Positions 1 to 7,804 of a stretch of 64,000 nucleotides of DNA are shown in pieces (within the stretch, counting starts at the first letter, position 1; each line of letters opens with the position of its first letter). The stretch is taken from contig JAIQFP010000025.1 of the NCBI GenBank assembly GCA_020073165.1, positions 1 through 64,000 of the forward strand, given 5' to 3'. The position numbers were made by a program, and so were the translations under genes. The stretch is from Terriglobia bacterium (GTDB lineage: Bacteria > Acidobacteriota > Terriglobia > Terriglobales > Acidobacteriaceae). The notes beneath the pieces were generated by a model. It worked only from the letters and a program-made list of their open reading frames with translations. It had not been told where the DNA came from and did not search any database.

Positions 1-2
1 GA

Positions 3-221
3 GTCGGTTTGTTGCCCGTCGACGATCGTTGGTTCACGATCTACTTCGCGCAGATCCCTCTGGCCCAGTTCGACAGCTGGCACCGGCGCATTACGCCTTT
101 GCCGAAACAAGGCAGCTTTTCCATGGATGAGGCAGGGGAAGGGGGAAAAAGCTCCCCTTCCCCTGCACCCCATCCCCTTACCGAAGTGGAGGAAAAAATG
201 TCAGGGATGTGCCCAGTCTAA
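3..221 (+). CDS. C-terminal end of an integrase-core IS transposase (partial)
   Basis: An open frame enters from the left edge and ends at TAA 219-221. Its segment VDDRWFTIYFAQIPLAQFD followed by a short basic tail resembles the extreme C-terminus of IS481-like integrase-core transposases, where a W-x-V/I-Y-F strand precedes the end of the protein. The catalytic DDE core would lie outside the window, so the family is inferred from a short stretch only. The last third is a low-complexity Ser/Pro/Glu run and may be read-through. Two identical 16-bp repeats overlap the stop codon, as expected at the end of an insertion sequence. Confidence 0.42.
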   Translation, partial: VGLLPVDDRWFTIYFAQIPLAQFDSWHRRITPLPKQGSFSMDEAGEGGKSSPSPAPHPLTEVEEKMSGMCPV

Positions 222-235
222 AATGTCAGGGATGT
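195..235. repeat. Direct repeat pair at a probable IS end
   Basis: The 16-mer AAAATGTCAGGGATGT occurs at 195-210 and again, identical, at 220-235 (25-bp period). It lies between the transposase-like tail and a broken downstream gene, so it probably marks the right terminus of the insertion sequence and may be a transposase-binding repeat. Its partner at the left end is outside the window. Confidence 0.55.
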
Positions 236-240
236 CCCCG

Positions 241-439
241 GCCGTTCACCATCCCATCCAGCCCAAAGGGACACAATGGCGACAAGATTAGTTACAGCTA
301 CGCCAGCAAGGGGACGGTGACCCTCAAAGACGGCAAATTCGCCGGAGCCAAGGGCGAAGGCACCTGCCAAGGCAAAGCCAATGCCGACGGAACCGCTACC
401 TGGGATTGTGAAGGCACCTACACCCCGGCGACGAAGTAA
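241..439 (+). pseudogene. 3' stump of a secreted or surface protein gene cut by the IS
   Basis: Downstream of the IS-end repeats an open frame continues to TAA 437-439. It encodes about 55 residues of plausible coding character: alternating polar and Gly residues, two Cys (in TCQGK and WDCEG), and a Thr/Tyr-rich end. There is no start codon with a ribosome-binding site at a sensible place, and the frame reads back into the IS repeats. This suggests the 5' part of the gene was displaced by the insertion. The family is not recognised; the two Cys and lack of charged helices fit an exported beta-rich domain. Confidence 0.4.
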
Positions 440-513
440 ACCCCATGGCCCACCCTCGCCGCGCTTGCCAGAGGGTGGGCACATCATGTTTGATGGTCGC
501 GGAGGAACGAACG

Positions 514-1086
514 ATGAAGAAGGCGTTTTCAGTGACTGCAGTGATACTGGCCGCCGGTCTCATGCTCGCCGCGGCGGCGCAGGACATGACCAAGAAAGAC
601 GCGGCTCCCAAACCTGCGGCGAGCCCGTCGCAGGCGGTGCTGGAGCAGTGGAACGAGATTGGGCGAAAACTGATTGCGATGGCGGAGGATTTTCCCGAGG
701 ATAAGTACGATTTCAAGCCCACCCCCGCGCAGCGCACCTTCGCGCAGCAGTTGCTCCACGTCTCCGGGGCGAACTACTACTTCACCAATGCGGCGATGGG
801 CCAGAAGCCACCGGGCGAGGGCGATCCGAAGCGCGAGCAGTATAAGACTCGGGCCGATGTAGCTGCATTTGTGAAGAAATCGTTTGCCGACGGCGCAGCT
901 GCGATCAAGGCCAAAGGCGACGCGGGAATGAACGATCTGGTGGCCGATCCGTTCAGCAATCAGCAGATGCGGATTGTTGATTTCGCCTACGGCTTCATCG
1001 AGCATTCGGGCGAGATCTATGGCCAGCTCGCGGTCTATTACCGCGTAGCCGGCATGGTACCGCCGGAGTCGCGACCCAAGAAATAG
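514..1086 (+). CDS. Secreted DinB-like protein
   Basis: Encodes 190 residues. The start at ATG 514 is preceded by GGAGG at 501-505. An N-terminal signal peptide (MKKAFSV, hydrophobic LAAGLMLAAAA) is followed by a four-helix protein of the DinB/DUF664 type: W-N-E-I-G-R-K-L near residue 48, L-L-H-V-S-G-A-N-Y near 85 and a late IEHSGEIYGQLAVYYR helix. His residues in the LLHV and IEHS segments correspond to the divalent-metal ligands seen in DinB folds. Exported DinB proteins are common in Acidobacteriota; their substrate is unknown. The next gene converges and ends 7 bp away. Confidence 0.7.
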   Translation: MKKAFSVTAVILAAGLMLAAAAQDMTKKDAAPKPAASPSQAVLEQWNEIGRKLIAMAEDFPEDKYDFKPTPAQRTFAQQLLHVSGANYYFTNAAMGQKPPGEGDPKREQYKTRADVAAFVKKSFADGAAAIKAKGDAGMNDLVADPFSNQQMRIVDFAYGFIEHSGEIYGQLAVYYRVAGMVPPESRPKK

Positions 1087-1093
1087 CTGCGAT

Positions 1094-2476
1094 TCAGTGC
1101 TGGTCGGCAGCGCCTTCAGCCTGCGCTCGTTCTACCAGCCACTGGTGCAATTCACGCTCGAGCGCCGGGTGAATCTCGACGATGCTGAGGCCCGCCAGGC
1201 CGCCGGGAGCGGTCCAGGCCAGCTTGGCTTTGGCTTCGATGGGAGAAGTTGTATCCGGCAGCGTGAACGAAATGTCCATCGTGGAGCCGTGAGCCAGGGT
1301 GGCGGCACACTGGACGGCCAGACCGCCGGAGCTGAGGTTAACACTGGTGGCGTCGATCTGCTGTCCGTCCACGTGCAGAACGATGGGCACTTCGATCATG
1401 GCGCGGAAGTAGCGCTGCACATGTGCGCTGCGGGACCCGAGCGCGGATTGCAGCTCTGCGCCTTGCCCGTCCCGGCTGTACTTCTGCAACTTGCGCCGCA
1501 GCGTGCGGCTGGAGATGCCCAGCTGCTGCGCGGCTTTGGCCTGATTGTTGCCGTTGCGGGCCAGGGCCTGGAAGATCATCTGCCGTTCCATGTCACCCAG
1601 GTTGCCGTCGAGCGCGGCGGTGGAAGCGTTTACCGACAGGCCGCAAATCGCTGCCGGAAGATGGCTGGCTCGAATCTCCTGGGTTCCCGGCTTCTCCTGC
1701 AGGGTGACCTTGAAAATGACGTTTTTCAGTTCACGTACATTGCCTGGCCAGTCGTAACGCAGCAGGACCTCCTTGGCCTCTTCGCTGAACTTCGCGCTGG
1801 GGGCATGCTGGTGCAGGAAGAATTCGGCGATGGGAACGATATCGTCGGGGCGCTCGCGCAAGGGCGGCACCCGCAGCGGGAACTGGGTCAGGCGATGGTA
1901 GAGATCGCGGCGGAACTTGCCGGAGCGGACTTCTTCCTCCAGATCGCGGTTGGTGGCGGCGAGCACGCGGACGTTGACCGCAACCTTGCGGCTGCCGCCC
2001 AGCCGGTAGTAGGGCACGCCATCCAGCACCCGCAGGAGTTTGGCCTGCACTTTGCCGTCGAGCTCGCCGATCTCATCAAGCAGCAGCGTGCCCTGATCGG
2101 CAAGTTCAAACAAGCCAGGCTTGGTGGCATCGGCGCCGCTGAAGGCACCCTTTTCGTATCCGAAAAGCTCGCTCTCGACCAGATGTTCGGGCAGCGCGGC
2201 GCAGTTGACGTCCACGAAGGCCTTGCCGCAGCGCAGGGAATGTTGATGGATGGCCTTTGCCACCATCTCCTTGCCCACGCCGGTTTCGCCTACGATGAGC
2301 ACCGCGGCGTCGTGCTGGGCCACGCGCTCCACCATGGCCATGAGCTTGCGCATGAGCTCGCTGCGAACCACGGCGGTGGTCCCGTCCACGAGCTGCATCT
2401 GGGCGGCCGATTTCATGTTGAAAGAAAAGGCGTGAATGCCCGCGCGGGCAGAAGAAACACACGCCTCCCCGTGCAC
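1094..2476 (-). CDS. Sigma-54-dependent activator with C-terminal PilZ domain
   Basis: Encodes 460 residues from GTG 2476; ATG 2416 (MKSAAQ) is an alternative start that would remove 20 poorly conserved residues. The AAA+ domain has Walker A GETGVGKE (63-70), a sigma-54 contact loop GAFSGA (110-115, the Ser variant of GAFTGA) and Walker B LLLDE (131-135). A Fis-type helix-turn-helix follows (NNQAKAAQQLGISSRTLRRK, near 310-330). The last ~110 residues form a PilZ-like beta domain with an NLSSGG motif, but I see no clear upstream RxxxR, so c-di-GMP binding is uncertain. There is no N-terminal receiver or GAF domain, so the PilZ part may be the sensor. Its targets are unknown. Confidence 0.85.
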   Translation of the reverse strand: MHGEACVSSARAGIHAFSFNMKSAAQMQLVDGTTAVVRSELMRKLMAMVERVAQHDAAVLIVGETGVGKEMVAKAIHQHSLRCGKAFVDVNCAALPEHLVESELFGYEKGAFSGADATKPGLFELADQGTLLLDEIGELDGKVQAKLLRVLDGVPYYRLGGSRKVAVNVRVLAATNRDLEEEVRSGKFRRDLYHRLTQFPLRVPPLRERPDDIVPIAEFFLHQHAPSAKFSEEAKEVLLRYDWPGNVRELKNVIFKVTLQEKPGTQEIRASHLPAAICGLSVNASTAALDGNLGDMERQMIFQALARNGNNQAKAAQQLGISSRTLRRKLQKYSRDGQGAELQSALGSRSAHVQRYFRAMIEVPIVLHVDGQQIDATSVNLSSGGLAVQCAATLAHGSTMDISFTLPDTTSPIEAKAKLAWTAPGGLAGLSIVEIHPALERELHQWLVERAQAEGAADQH

Positions 2477-2615
2477 TCTTTAGCACGGCGCCGGCAATGC
2501 GGAAAGGTTACTTCGGTTTAATTGGCTGGAATCAGAAGCTTGGTGGAGAACTTATGGCCCGTGAGGACGATGCCCCGACAGAATTGCGGAAAGCGACACC
2601 CTCCGGAGACCTGCT

Positions 2616-2717
2616 CTAGTTCCCCCAAACCGCTGAGGCTGCCGACAGCAGGCTGAGGCCCGCGACCATCGCCGAGAGCAACAGAACCACCAGGCTCACT
2701 TTCTTGAATCGCTTCAT
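2616..2717 (-). CDS. 33-residue exported peptide ending in a WGN motif
   Basis: This small gene starts at ATG 2717, preceded by GGAGGAGTC, and ends at TAG 2616-2618. The 33 residues are a basic start (MKRFKK), a hydrophobic core (VSLVVLLLSAMVAGLSLL) and an end SAASAVWGN. It therefore looks like a signal peptide with almost nothing after it: ASA is a good signal-peptidase site and would release only VWGN. The final six residues, SAVWGN, match the hexapeptide repeated in the tail of the S8 protease encoded 75 bp upstream on the same strand. The ribosome-binding site, composition and neighbour support a real gene; its function is unknown. Confidence 0.55.
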   Translation of the reverse strand: MKRFKKVSLVVLLLSAMVAGLSLLSAASAVWGN

Positions 2718-2792
2718 GACTCCTCCTTTCACAGTATTCCGTTCTCTGGAACCAAGCTTGTCTGCACCAAGCTCTCAGGCTTTCAGGCCTGC

Positions 2793-4586
2793 TTACTCAC
2801 CGTCGTCATCTCCGCTGCCATCGATGTTCTCGGCTTCATTGGCGGCGGCGATCGAACTGCCCCAGATCACCGAGTTGCCCCAGATCACGCTGTAGCCGGC
2901 GAGCGTGTCGTTGCCCCAAACTACTGAGTTGCCCCAGATCACCGAGGTCCCGGTGAGCAGTGTGTTACCCCAGATAAGCGAGTTGCCCCAAATCACAGAT
3001 GTGTCCCAGATGGCGGAAGGGTCCGCCATGATGAACACATTTCCGTCGGAATCAAGGACGGCGACAGGCGAAAGCGCAGTGCCCTGGACGGTATCGTCGT
3101 TGGCCAGGGCATTGGGAATATCGAGATATCCCGCCCCCACGGTGAACAGGTCGTATTGATAGTCGGTCAGTACGCCGTCGACCAGAATCTGGCTGTGCTG
3201 CGGGAAGACCTTGTCCGCCGTCTTCATCAGGCGGGCCTTGACCACGTCTGGGGTCAGGGTGGAATCCTGATGCAGCAGCAGCGCGGCGGCGCCGCTCACC
3301 ACCGGAGTCGCCATGCTGGTTCCGCTGAGCTTGAAGTAGGCCCTGGCCGCCGTTGACGCGGCGCCGTAGGTTGTCGGCGACACTTCATCCGTCTTGAACT
3401 TGACGTCGAGGGTGCTGCCGGGCACGAGCAGCGAGGCGATGCGGTTGCCGGGCGCCACCAGGTCGGGCTTGACCACGTGGTCGAGCACTGTGGGGCCCCT
3501 GGAGCTGTAGCTGGCAATGAGATCATCGCCTTTGGTGGGTGTTCCCATGGTGTTCATCGCACCCACCGTAATTACGTCAGGATCATTGCCGGGGGCGCTG
3601 ATCATGCCATAGCCGTGGGTGTGGTACTTGTTGTTCCGGCCCTGGTTTCCCGCGGCCACGACCACGACCAGACCGGCCTTCCATGCCGATTCAACAGCCT
3701 GGCAGAGCGGATCCAGCGTGTAACTCTCAAAGACCGGCCGCCCTAGCGAGAGATTGACCACGCGAATGTTGTATGTATTCTTGAGTGCGATGGCCCGCTG
3801 CAGAGCCGCGATGACATAGGAATCCTGCCCGGAACCGTTGCTATCCAGCACCTTCAGGTTCACCAGCCGAGCCCGCGGAGCAACGCCGTAGATAGCCGAA
3901 GGATTATTCCTGCCGCCCGATTGCTGGCCGTTTCCGGCAATGATGCCGGCCACGTGTGTGCCGTGGCCATAGTGGTCAGCCGTATCCGTTCCGGGAACAA
4001 AACTCTCGCTGTAAAGAATGCGGGATTGACCAGTGCTTAGGTCGCGCAGGTCGGGACTGTCGGTGATGCCGCTATCGATGACGGCCACGGTGATGCCGGA
4101 ACCGTCGAGGCCTGTGCGCTGAGCAACGTCGGCACCCACGGTGGCTTCGGCATAGTCCGCGGCTCCACTGAGAGAGCGGTTGGGCGAAATGTAGGCTACA
4201 TCGGGATCGTTGGCCAACGCCCTGAGAGCGGCCACGGGCAGGGTAAACACGCCGCCGCGAACCGCGTTCAGCCTTTGTTGATGGACTCCGCCCAAACTAG
4301 CCAGATGCTGAAGTTGTCCGGTGGAGGGAGATTTCCGGAATTGCACGATGACCTGCAGACCTTGTCGATCGTCGCTCGCCTGGGCGACGACGGCCGAGAG
4401 TTCAGGTGACAGGCGGTGTGAACGACGAGGAGTCGAAACATCATCCTCGCGGAAAGACCGCGGCTGTGCCTGGCCGAAGGCTGCACTCATGCTACAAACC
4501 AGGAAAATTAGAACTGCGGCGCACCTACGCCAATCCGCTGAGCCGGCTGTAAGGTTCCGTCCGCGTTGTTTTGTCTCCTGCTTCAT
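2793..4586 (-). CDS. Exported subtilisin-family (S8) serine protease with hexapeptide-repeat tail
   Basis: Encodes 597 residues; ATG 4586 follows GGAGAGAG. A signal peptide (core CAAVLIFLVCSMSAAFG) is followed by an I9-like propeptide containing VIVQF near residue 78. The catalytic domain has Asp in AVIDSGI (~170), His in GHGTHVAG (~210), the oxyanion region AAGNQG and Ser in GTSMATPV (~425). Residues 524-577 form nine consecutive six-residue units of the type S-V-I-W-G-N, and the protein ends in an acidic GDDDGE tail. The catalytic residues are complete, so it should be active outside the cytoplasm. The repeats could form a beta-solenoid or act as a surface anchor. Confidence 0.9.
   Translation of the reverse strand: MKQETKQRGRNLTAGSADWRRCAAVLIFLVCSMSAAFGQAQPRSFREDDVSTPRRSHRLSPELSAVVAQASDDRQGLQVIVQFRKSPSTGQLQHLASLGGVHQQRLNAVRGGVFTLPVAALRALANDPDVAYISPNRSLSGAADYAEATVGADVAQRTGLDGSGITVAVIDSGITDSPDLRDLSTGQSRILYSESFVPGTDTADHYGHGTHVAGIIAGNGQQSGGRNNPSAIYGVAPRARLVNLKVLDSNGSGQDSYVIAALQRAIALKNTYNIRVVNLSLGRPVFESYTLDPLCQAVESAWKAGLVVVVAAGNQGRNNKYHTHGYGMISAPGNDPDVITVGAMNTMGTPTKGDDLIASYSSRGPTVLDHVVKPDLVAPGNRIASLLVPGSTLDVKFKTDEVSPTTYGAASTAARAYFKLSGTSMATPVVSGAAALLLHQDSTLTPDVVKARLMKTADKVFPQHSQILVDGVLTDYQYDLFTVGAGYLDIPNALANDDTVQGTALSPVAVLDSDGNVFIMADPSAIWDTSVIWGNSLIWGNTLLTGTSVIWGNSVVWGNDTLAGYSVIWGNSVIWGSSIAAANEAENIDGSGDDDGE
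2856..3017 (-). repeat. Coding hexapeptide repeat, nine units
   Basis: The codons for residues 524-577 of the S8 protease read as nine in-register hexads: SAIWDT, SVIWGN, SLIWGN, TLLTGT, SVIWGN, SVVWGN, DTLAGY, SVIWGN, SVIWGS. At DNA level this gives repeated copies of CCCCAGATCAC-like sequence on the plus strand. Even the degenerate units keep the six-residue spacing, which argues for a structural period and not random low complexity. Confidence 0.85.
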
Positions 4587-5000
4587 TTCGCTCTCTCCGC
4601 AATCAGGAAACTCGAGCCGGGGAATATGCCGTCACGGGTTTGAGTGCAGGTGCGGTTCCAACCGTCGGTTCAAAGTTAACATCATTAAAATCAAATATTT
4701 AGATAGATCTCTTTCAGGTTGGGAGAGGGGACATTCTGTCCCAGAGAAAGACGGCACCATCCGAAAGCTCGGCGTTAACTATATGACAGGAGGGTGTTTA
4801 TGCTCCTCCGTACCAGCACAGGACAATTTGTCCGGGAGAACCCTGATCGTGGGCTGACCCAGGTATCCAATCGGGTGTTACCAAAGTTTAGAAGAAGCAT
4901 CGTAAGTTATTGTCCCAAAGCGGCTTAGCTGTTATCACTTAGATTCGATCCAGCTAGGGCCTGATGCCCCCGCAGGCCATCAGGATCGTCGCGGAGGGAC
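4587..5000. promoter_or_regulatory. Divergent intergenic region with two dyads
   Basis: This 414-bp AT-richer stretch separates the leftward S8 protease from the rightward HD-GYP gene. It holds two short dyads: GGGACA/TGTCCC at 4728-4742 (3-nt loop) and GGACAA/TTGTCC at 4821-4833 (1-nt centre). They share a GGACA core and could be operator half-sites. The AT-rich part at 4675-4710 is a plausible promoter zone for the protease. I see no convincing riboswitch fold and no small gene. Confidence 0.35.
4910..4938 (+). promoter_or_regulatory. Candidate sigma-70-like promoter for the HD-GYP gene
   Basis: TTGTCC at 4910-4915 and TATCAC at 4933-4938 are separated by 17 bp. The -10 element lies about 60 bp before the start at 5001. 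This is a consensus-spacing match found by eye, without experimental support. Confidence 0.32.
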
Positions 5001-7763
5001 ATGCCTGCCCGCTCACACTCGCAGTCGTGGAGAGACCTGACCCTCGGGGCCAAGGTGTTTATCAGCTTCATCGTGTTGGTGGGCACGGGTGTGCTCGTCT
5101 ATACCGCGATCAACCCCACCAGCAAGAACGTGGCGAAGTTTATTTGTTACTTGCTGGTGGCGGTCCTGGCATCAAGGCTGAAGGTTCATCTGCCCGGCAT
5201 CACCGGAACCATGTCGGTGAACTTTCTGTTCATCCTGCTGGGCATCCTGGAGCTGAGTTTCGCCGAGACCCTGATCCTGGGCAGCGCCGCTATCCTGGTG
5301 CAATGTTTCTACCGCGACCATCCCAGCCCGCTGCAGGTGCTGTTCAATATCTGTGCCAGCTCGTTCGCGATTGCTGCGGCCTATGGCGTGTATCACCTGG
5401 CGCTGTTTCACGGAGTCTTCGCCAACCATTCCCTGCTGCTGGTGGCGGCAGCCTCCACGTATTTCGTGGCCAACACCGGATCGATTGCGACAGTAATCGC
5501 GCTCACGGAAGGGAAATCGCTCAACAAGATCTGGGTGGAGTGTTATTTCTGGTCGTTCCCGTACTACCTGGTGGGCGCCGGAGTTGCCGGTTTGGTGGCC
5601 TGGTTCAACCGGGAGTTCGACTGGCAAACCTCGCTGCTGATTCTGCCCGCGATTTACCTGATCTACCGCTCCTACCGCCTGTACCTGGGGAAACTGGAAG
5701 ACGAGAAGCGGCATGTGGAGGAGATGGCCAACCTGCACCTGCGCACCATTGAAGCGCTGGCGCTGGCCATCGAAGCCAAGGACCATACTACCCACGACCA
5801 CCTGCAACGGGTTCGGGTCTATGCCATCGAGGTGGCAAAAGCCCTGGCGGTGAGCCCAGGGGAAATGGAGGCCCTGCACGCGGCGGCGCTCTTGCATGAC
5901 ATTGGCAAGCTGGCGGTGCCGGAACACATCATCTCCAAGCCTGGACGGCTTACTCCGGAAGAATTTGAGAAGATGAAAATTCACCCGGTGGTGGGAGCCG
6001 AGATCCTGGAGCGGGTTCGTTTCCCTTATCCGGTGGTGCCGATCGTGCGGGCACACCACGAACGCTGGGACGGATCGGGGTACCCGTTCGGGCTCAAGGG
6101 AGAGGAAATTCCCATCGGCGCCCGCATCCTCTCGGCGGTGGATTACCTGGATGCGCTGGCCTCCGACCGCCAGTACCGGCGGGCTTTGCCCCTGCAGGAC
6201 GTGATGCAAAGCCTGGCTACCGAGTCCGGCAAATCGTTCGATCCGAAAGTGGTAGAGGTCCTGCAAAGGCGCTACCTCGACCTGGAAGCGATAGTGAAGG
6301 CCCAGTTCGGCGACGATGCCGAGAGCAAGTTATCCACCGAGGTGAAAGTGGAGCGCGGCACGGCTCCGGATGCGGGGTTTGAACAGATCTCGGTGCGCGA
6401 GGGGCAGGAAGCGAATTTCCTCTCTTCGATCGCGGCAGCGCGCCAGGAGGCGCAGACGCTTTTCGAGTTGAGCCAGGACTTGGGGGCCTCACTCAGCCTG
6501 GGCGAAACGCTGTCGGTCTTCTCGGTGAAGATGAAGCGGTTGGTACGCTACGATGCCATCGCCATCTACGTGCGGCGCAACAACGAGCTTATCCCCGAGC
6601 ACGTCAATGGCGACAATTTCCGGCTGTTTGCCTCGCTGCGCATTCCGCTGGGCCAGGGACTCTCGGGATGGGTGGCGCAGAACAAGAAACCGATCATCAA
6701 CGGCAATCCCTCGGTGGAACCGGGATACCTGAATGATCCCACCAAGTTCAGCACGCTGCGTTCGGCGCTGGCCGTTCCGCTCGAGGGCTTGGCCGGGATA
6801 GTGGGAGTGCTGGCGCTTTATCACGCGGAAAAAGATGCGTTCACCTCCGATCACCTGCGCATTCTGCTGGCCATCAGTTCCAAGATGGCATTGGCCATCG
6901 AGAATGCGCTGAAGTACGAGCAGGCGGAGAACTCCGCCACTACGGACTACCTCACCGGATTGCCCAACGCGCGCTCGCTGTTCCTGCAGCTCGACCGTGA
7001 ACTGGCCCGTTGCAAGCGCGACACCTCGTCGTTGACGGTCATGGTCTCTGACATGGACGGTTTCAAGCAGATCAACGACCGCTTCGGCCATCTGGAGGGG
7101 AACCGCGTGCTGCGCCTCTTCGCGCAGGCATTGAAAGACACCTGCCGTGAATACGACTACGTGGCCCGCATGGGTGGCGATGAATTTGTAGTGGTAGCGC
7201 CAGGGCTTCCCCCGGACGCCGCCGCCAAGAAGGCGCAGCAGTTACAGGAACTGGCCAAGCAGGCCGGCCACGTGGTGTGCCGCGAGGACATTCTCTCGCT
7301 CAGTGTGGGACAGGCGGTTTATCCCGAGGACGGACGCGACGCCGAAGAACTTCTGGCTGAAGCCGACCGGCGCATGTACATCGAGAAGCAGCAGCAGAAC
7401 ACACACAAAAGCCGCAGGATGCATGCGCGCATGAAGTGCCGGGTCACGATGGAGTTGCATCCCGAGGGTGGAGCTGGCCCCATCCTGGGCAACCTGATCG
7501 ACGTCAGCCTGGGCGGCTGCTACATCGAAACCAGCGCCATCCTGACCAAGGGGAGCGAAGTCAAACTGATCTTCTCGATCGACGACGGCAAGCTGCAGGC
7601 CGAGGGCGTGGTGGTTCGCATCGATCCCGGGTCGGGCATCGCGGTGCGGTTTAACGCGATGGATCGCGACGAAAGAGAGAAGATGCACCGCATCCTGGAA
7701 TTTGTCCACAACACCACCAAGTTTTACGACAACCGCTACTTCAAAGAGCTGTTGAAGCGCTGA
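5001..7763 (+). CDS. Membrane HD-GYP / GAF / GGDEF / PilZ cyclic-di-GMP protein
   Basis: Encodes 920 residues; ATG 5001 follows GGAGG. Residues 1-220 form about seven membrane helices of MASE-like type. An HD-GYP phosphodiesterase domain follows, with LLHDIGK near 297 and HHERWDGSGYP near 350-360. A GAF domain spans about 485-640. A GGDEF domain has an intact GGDEF signature near 725, so it could make c-di-GMP. A PilZ domain closes the protein from about 804, with an RRMHAR start and a DVSLGGCY motif. Both hydrolytic and synthetic motifs look complete, so one chain could degrade, make and sense the messenger. It stands alone on the plus strand. Confidence 0.92.
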   Translation: MPARSHSQSWRDLTLGAKVFISFIVLVGTGVLVYTAINPTSKNVAKFICYLLVAVLASRLKVHLPGITGTMSVNFLFILLGILELSFAETLILGSAAILVQCFYRDHPSPLQVLFNICASSFAIAAAYGVYHLALFHGVFANHSLLLVAAASTYFVANTGSIATVIALTEGKSLNKIWVECYFWSFPYYLVGAGVAGLVAWFNREFDWQTSLLILPAIYLIYRSYRLYLGKLEDEKRHVEEMANLHLRTIEALALAIEAKDHTTHDHLQRVRVYAIEVAKALAVSPGEMEALHAAALLHDIGKLAVPEHIISKPGRLTPEEFEKMKIHPVVGAEILERVRFPYPVVPIVRAHHERWDGSGYPFGLKGEEIPIGARILSAVDYLDALASDRQYRRALPLQDVMQSLATESGKSFDPKVVEVLQRRYLDLEAIVKAQFGDDAESKLSTEVKVERGTAPDAGFEQISVREGQEANFLSSIAAARQEAQTLFELSQDLGASLSLGETLSVFSVKMKRLVRYDAIAIYVRRNNELIPEHVNGDNFRLFASLRIPLGQGLSGWVAQNKKPIINGNPSVEPGYLNDPTKFSTLRSALAVPLEGLAGIVGVLALYHAEKDAFTSDHLRILLAISSKMALAIENALKYEQAENSATTDYLTGLPNARSLFLQLDRELARCKRDTSSLTVMVSDMDGFKQINDRFGHLEGNRVLRLFAQALKDTCREYDYVARMGGDEFVVVAPGLPPDAAAKKAQQLQELAKQAGHVVCREDILSLSVGQAVYPEDGRDAEELLAEADRRMYIEKQQQNTHKSRRMHARMKCRVTMELHPEGGAGPILGNLIDVSLGGCYIETSAILTKGSEVKLIFSIDDGKLQAEGVVVRIDPGSGIAVRFNAMDRDEREKMHRILEFVHNTTKFYDNRYFKELLKR

Positions 7764-7804
7764 TCCGGGCCACCCCCCATCGGTTCCGGAGGCAGGGTGA
7801 GTAT

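Noticed and set aside
1097-2521. 474-residue open frame on the plus strand opposite the sigma-54 activator
   Set aside because: It mirrors the third-position GC of the activator gene, has no motifs and no ribosome-binding site; a shadow.
4640-4960. Possible riboswitch (c-di-GMP type) upstream of the HD-GYP gene
   Set aside because: Short dyads exist, but the conserved GEMM core and tetraloop receptor are not present.
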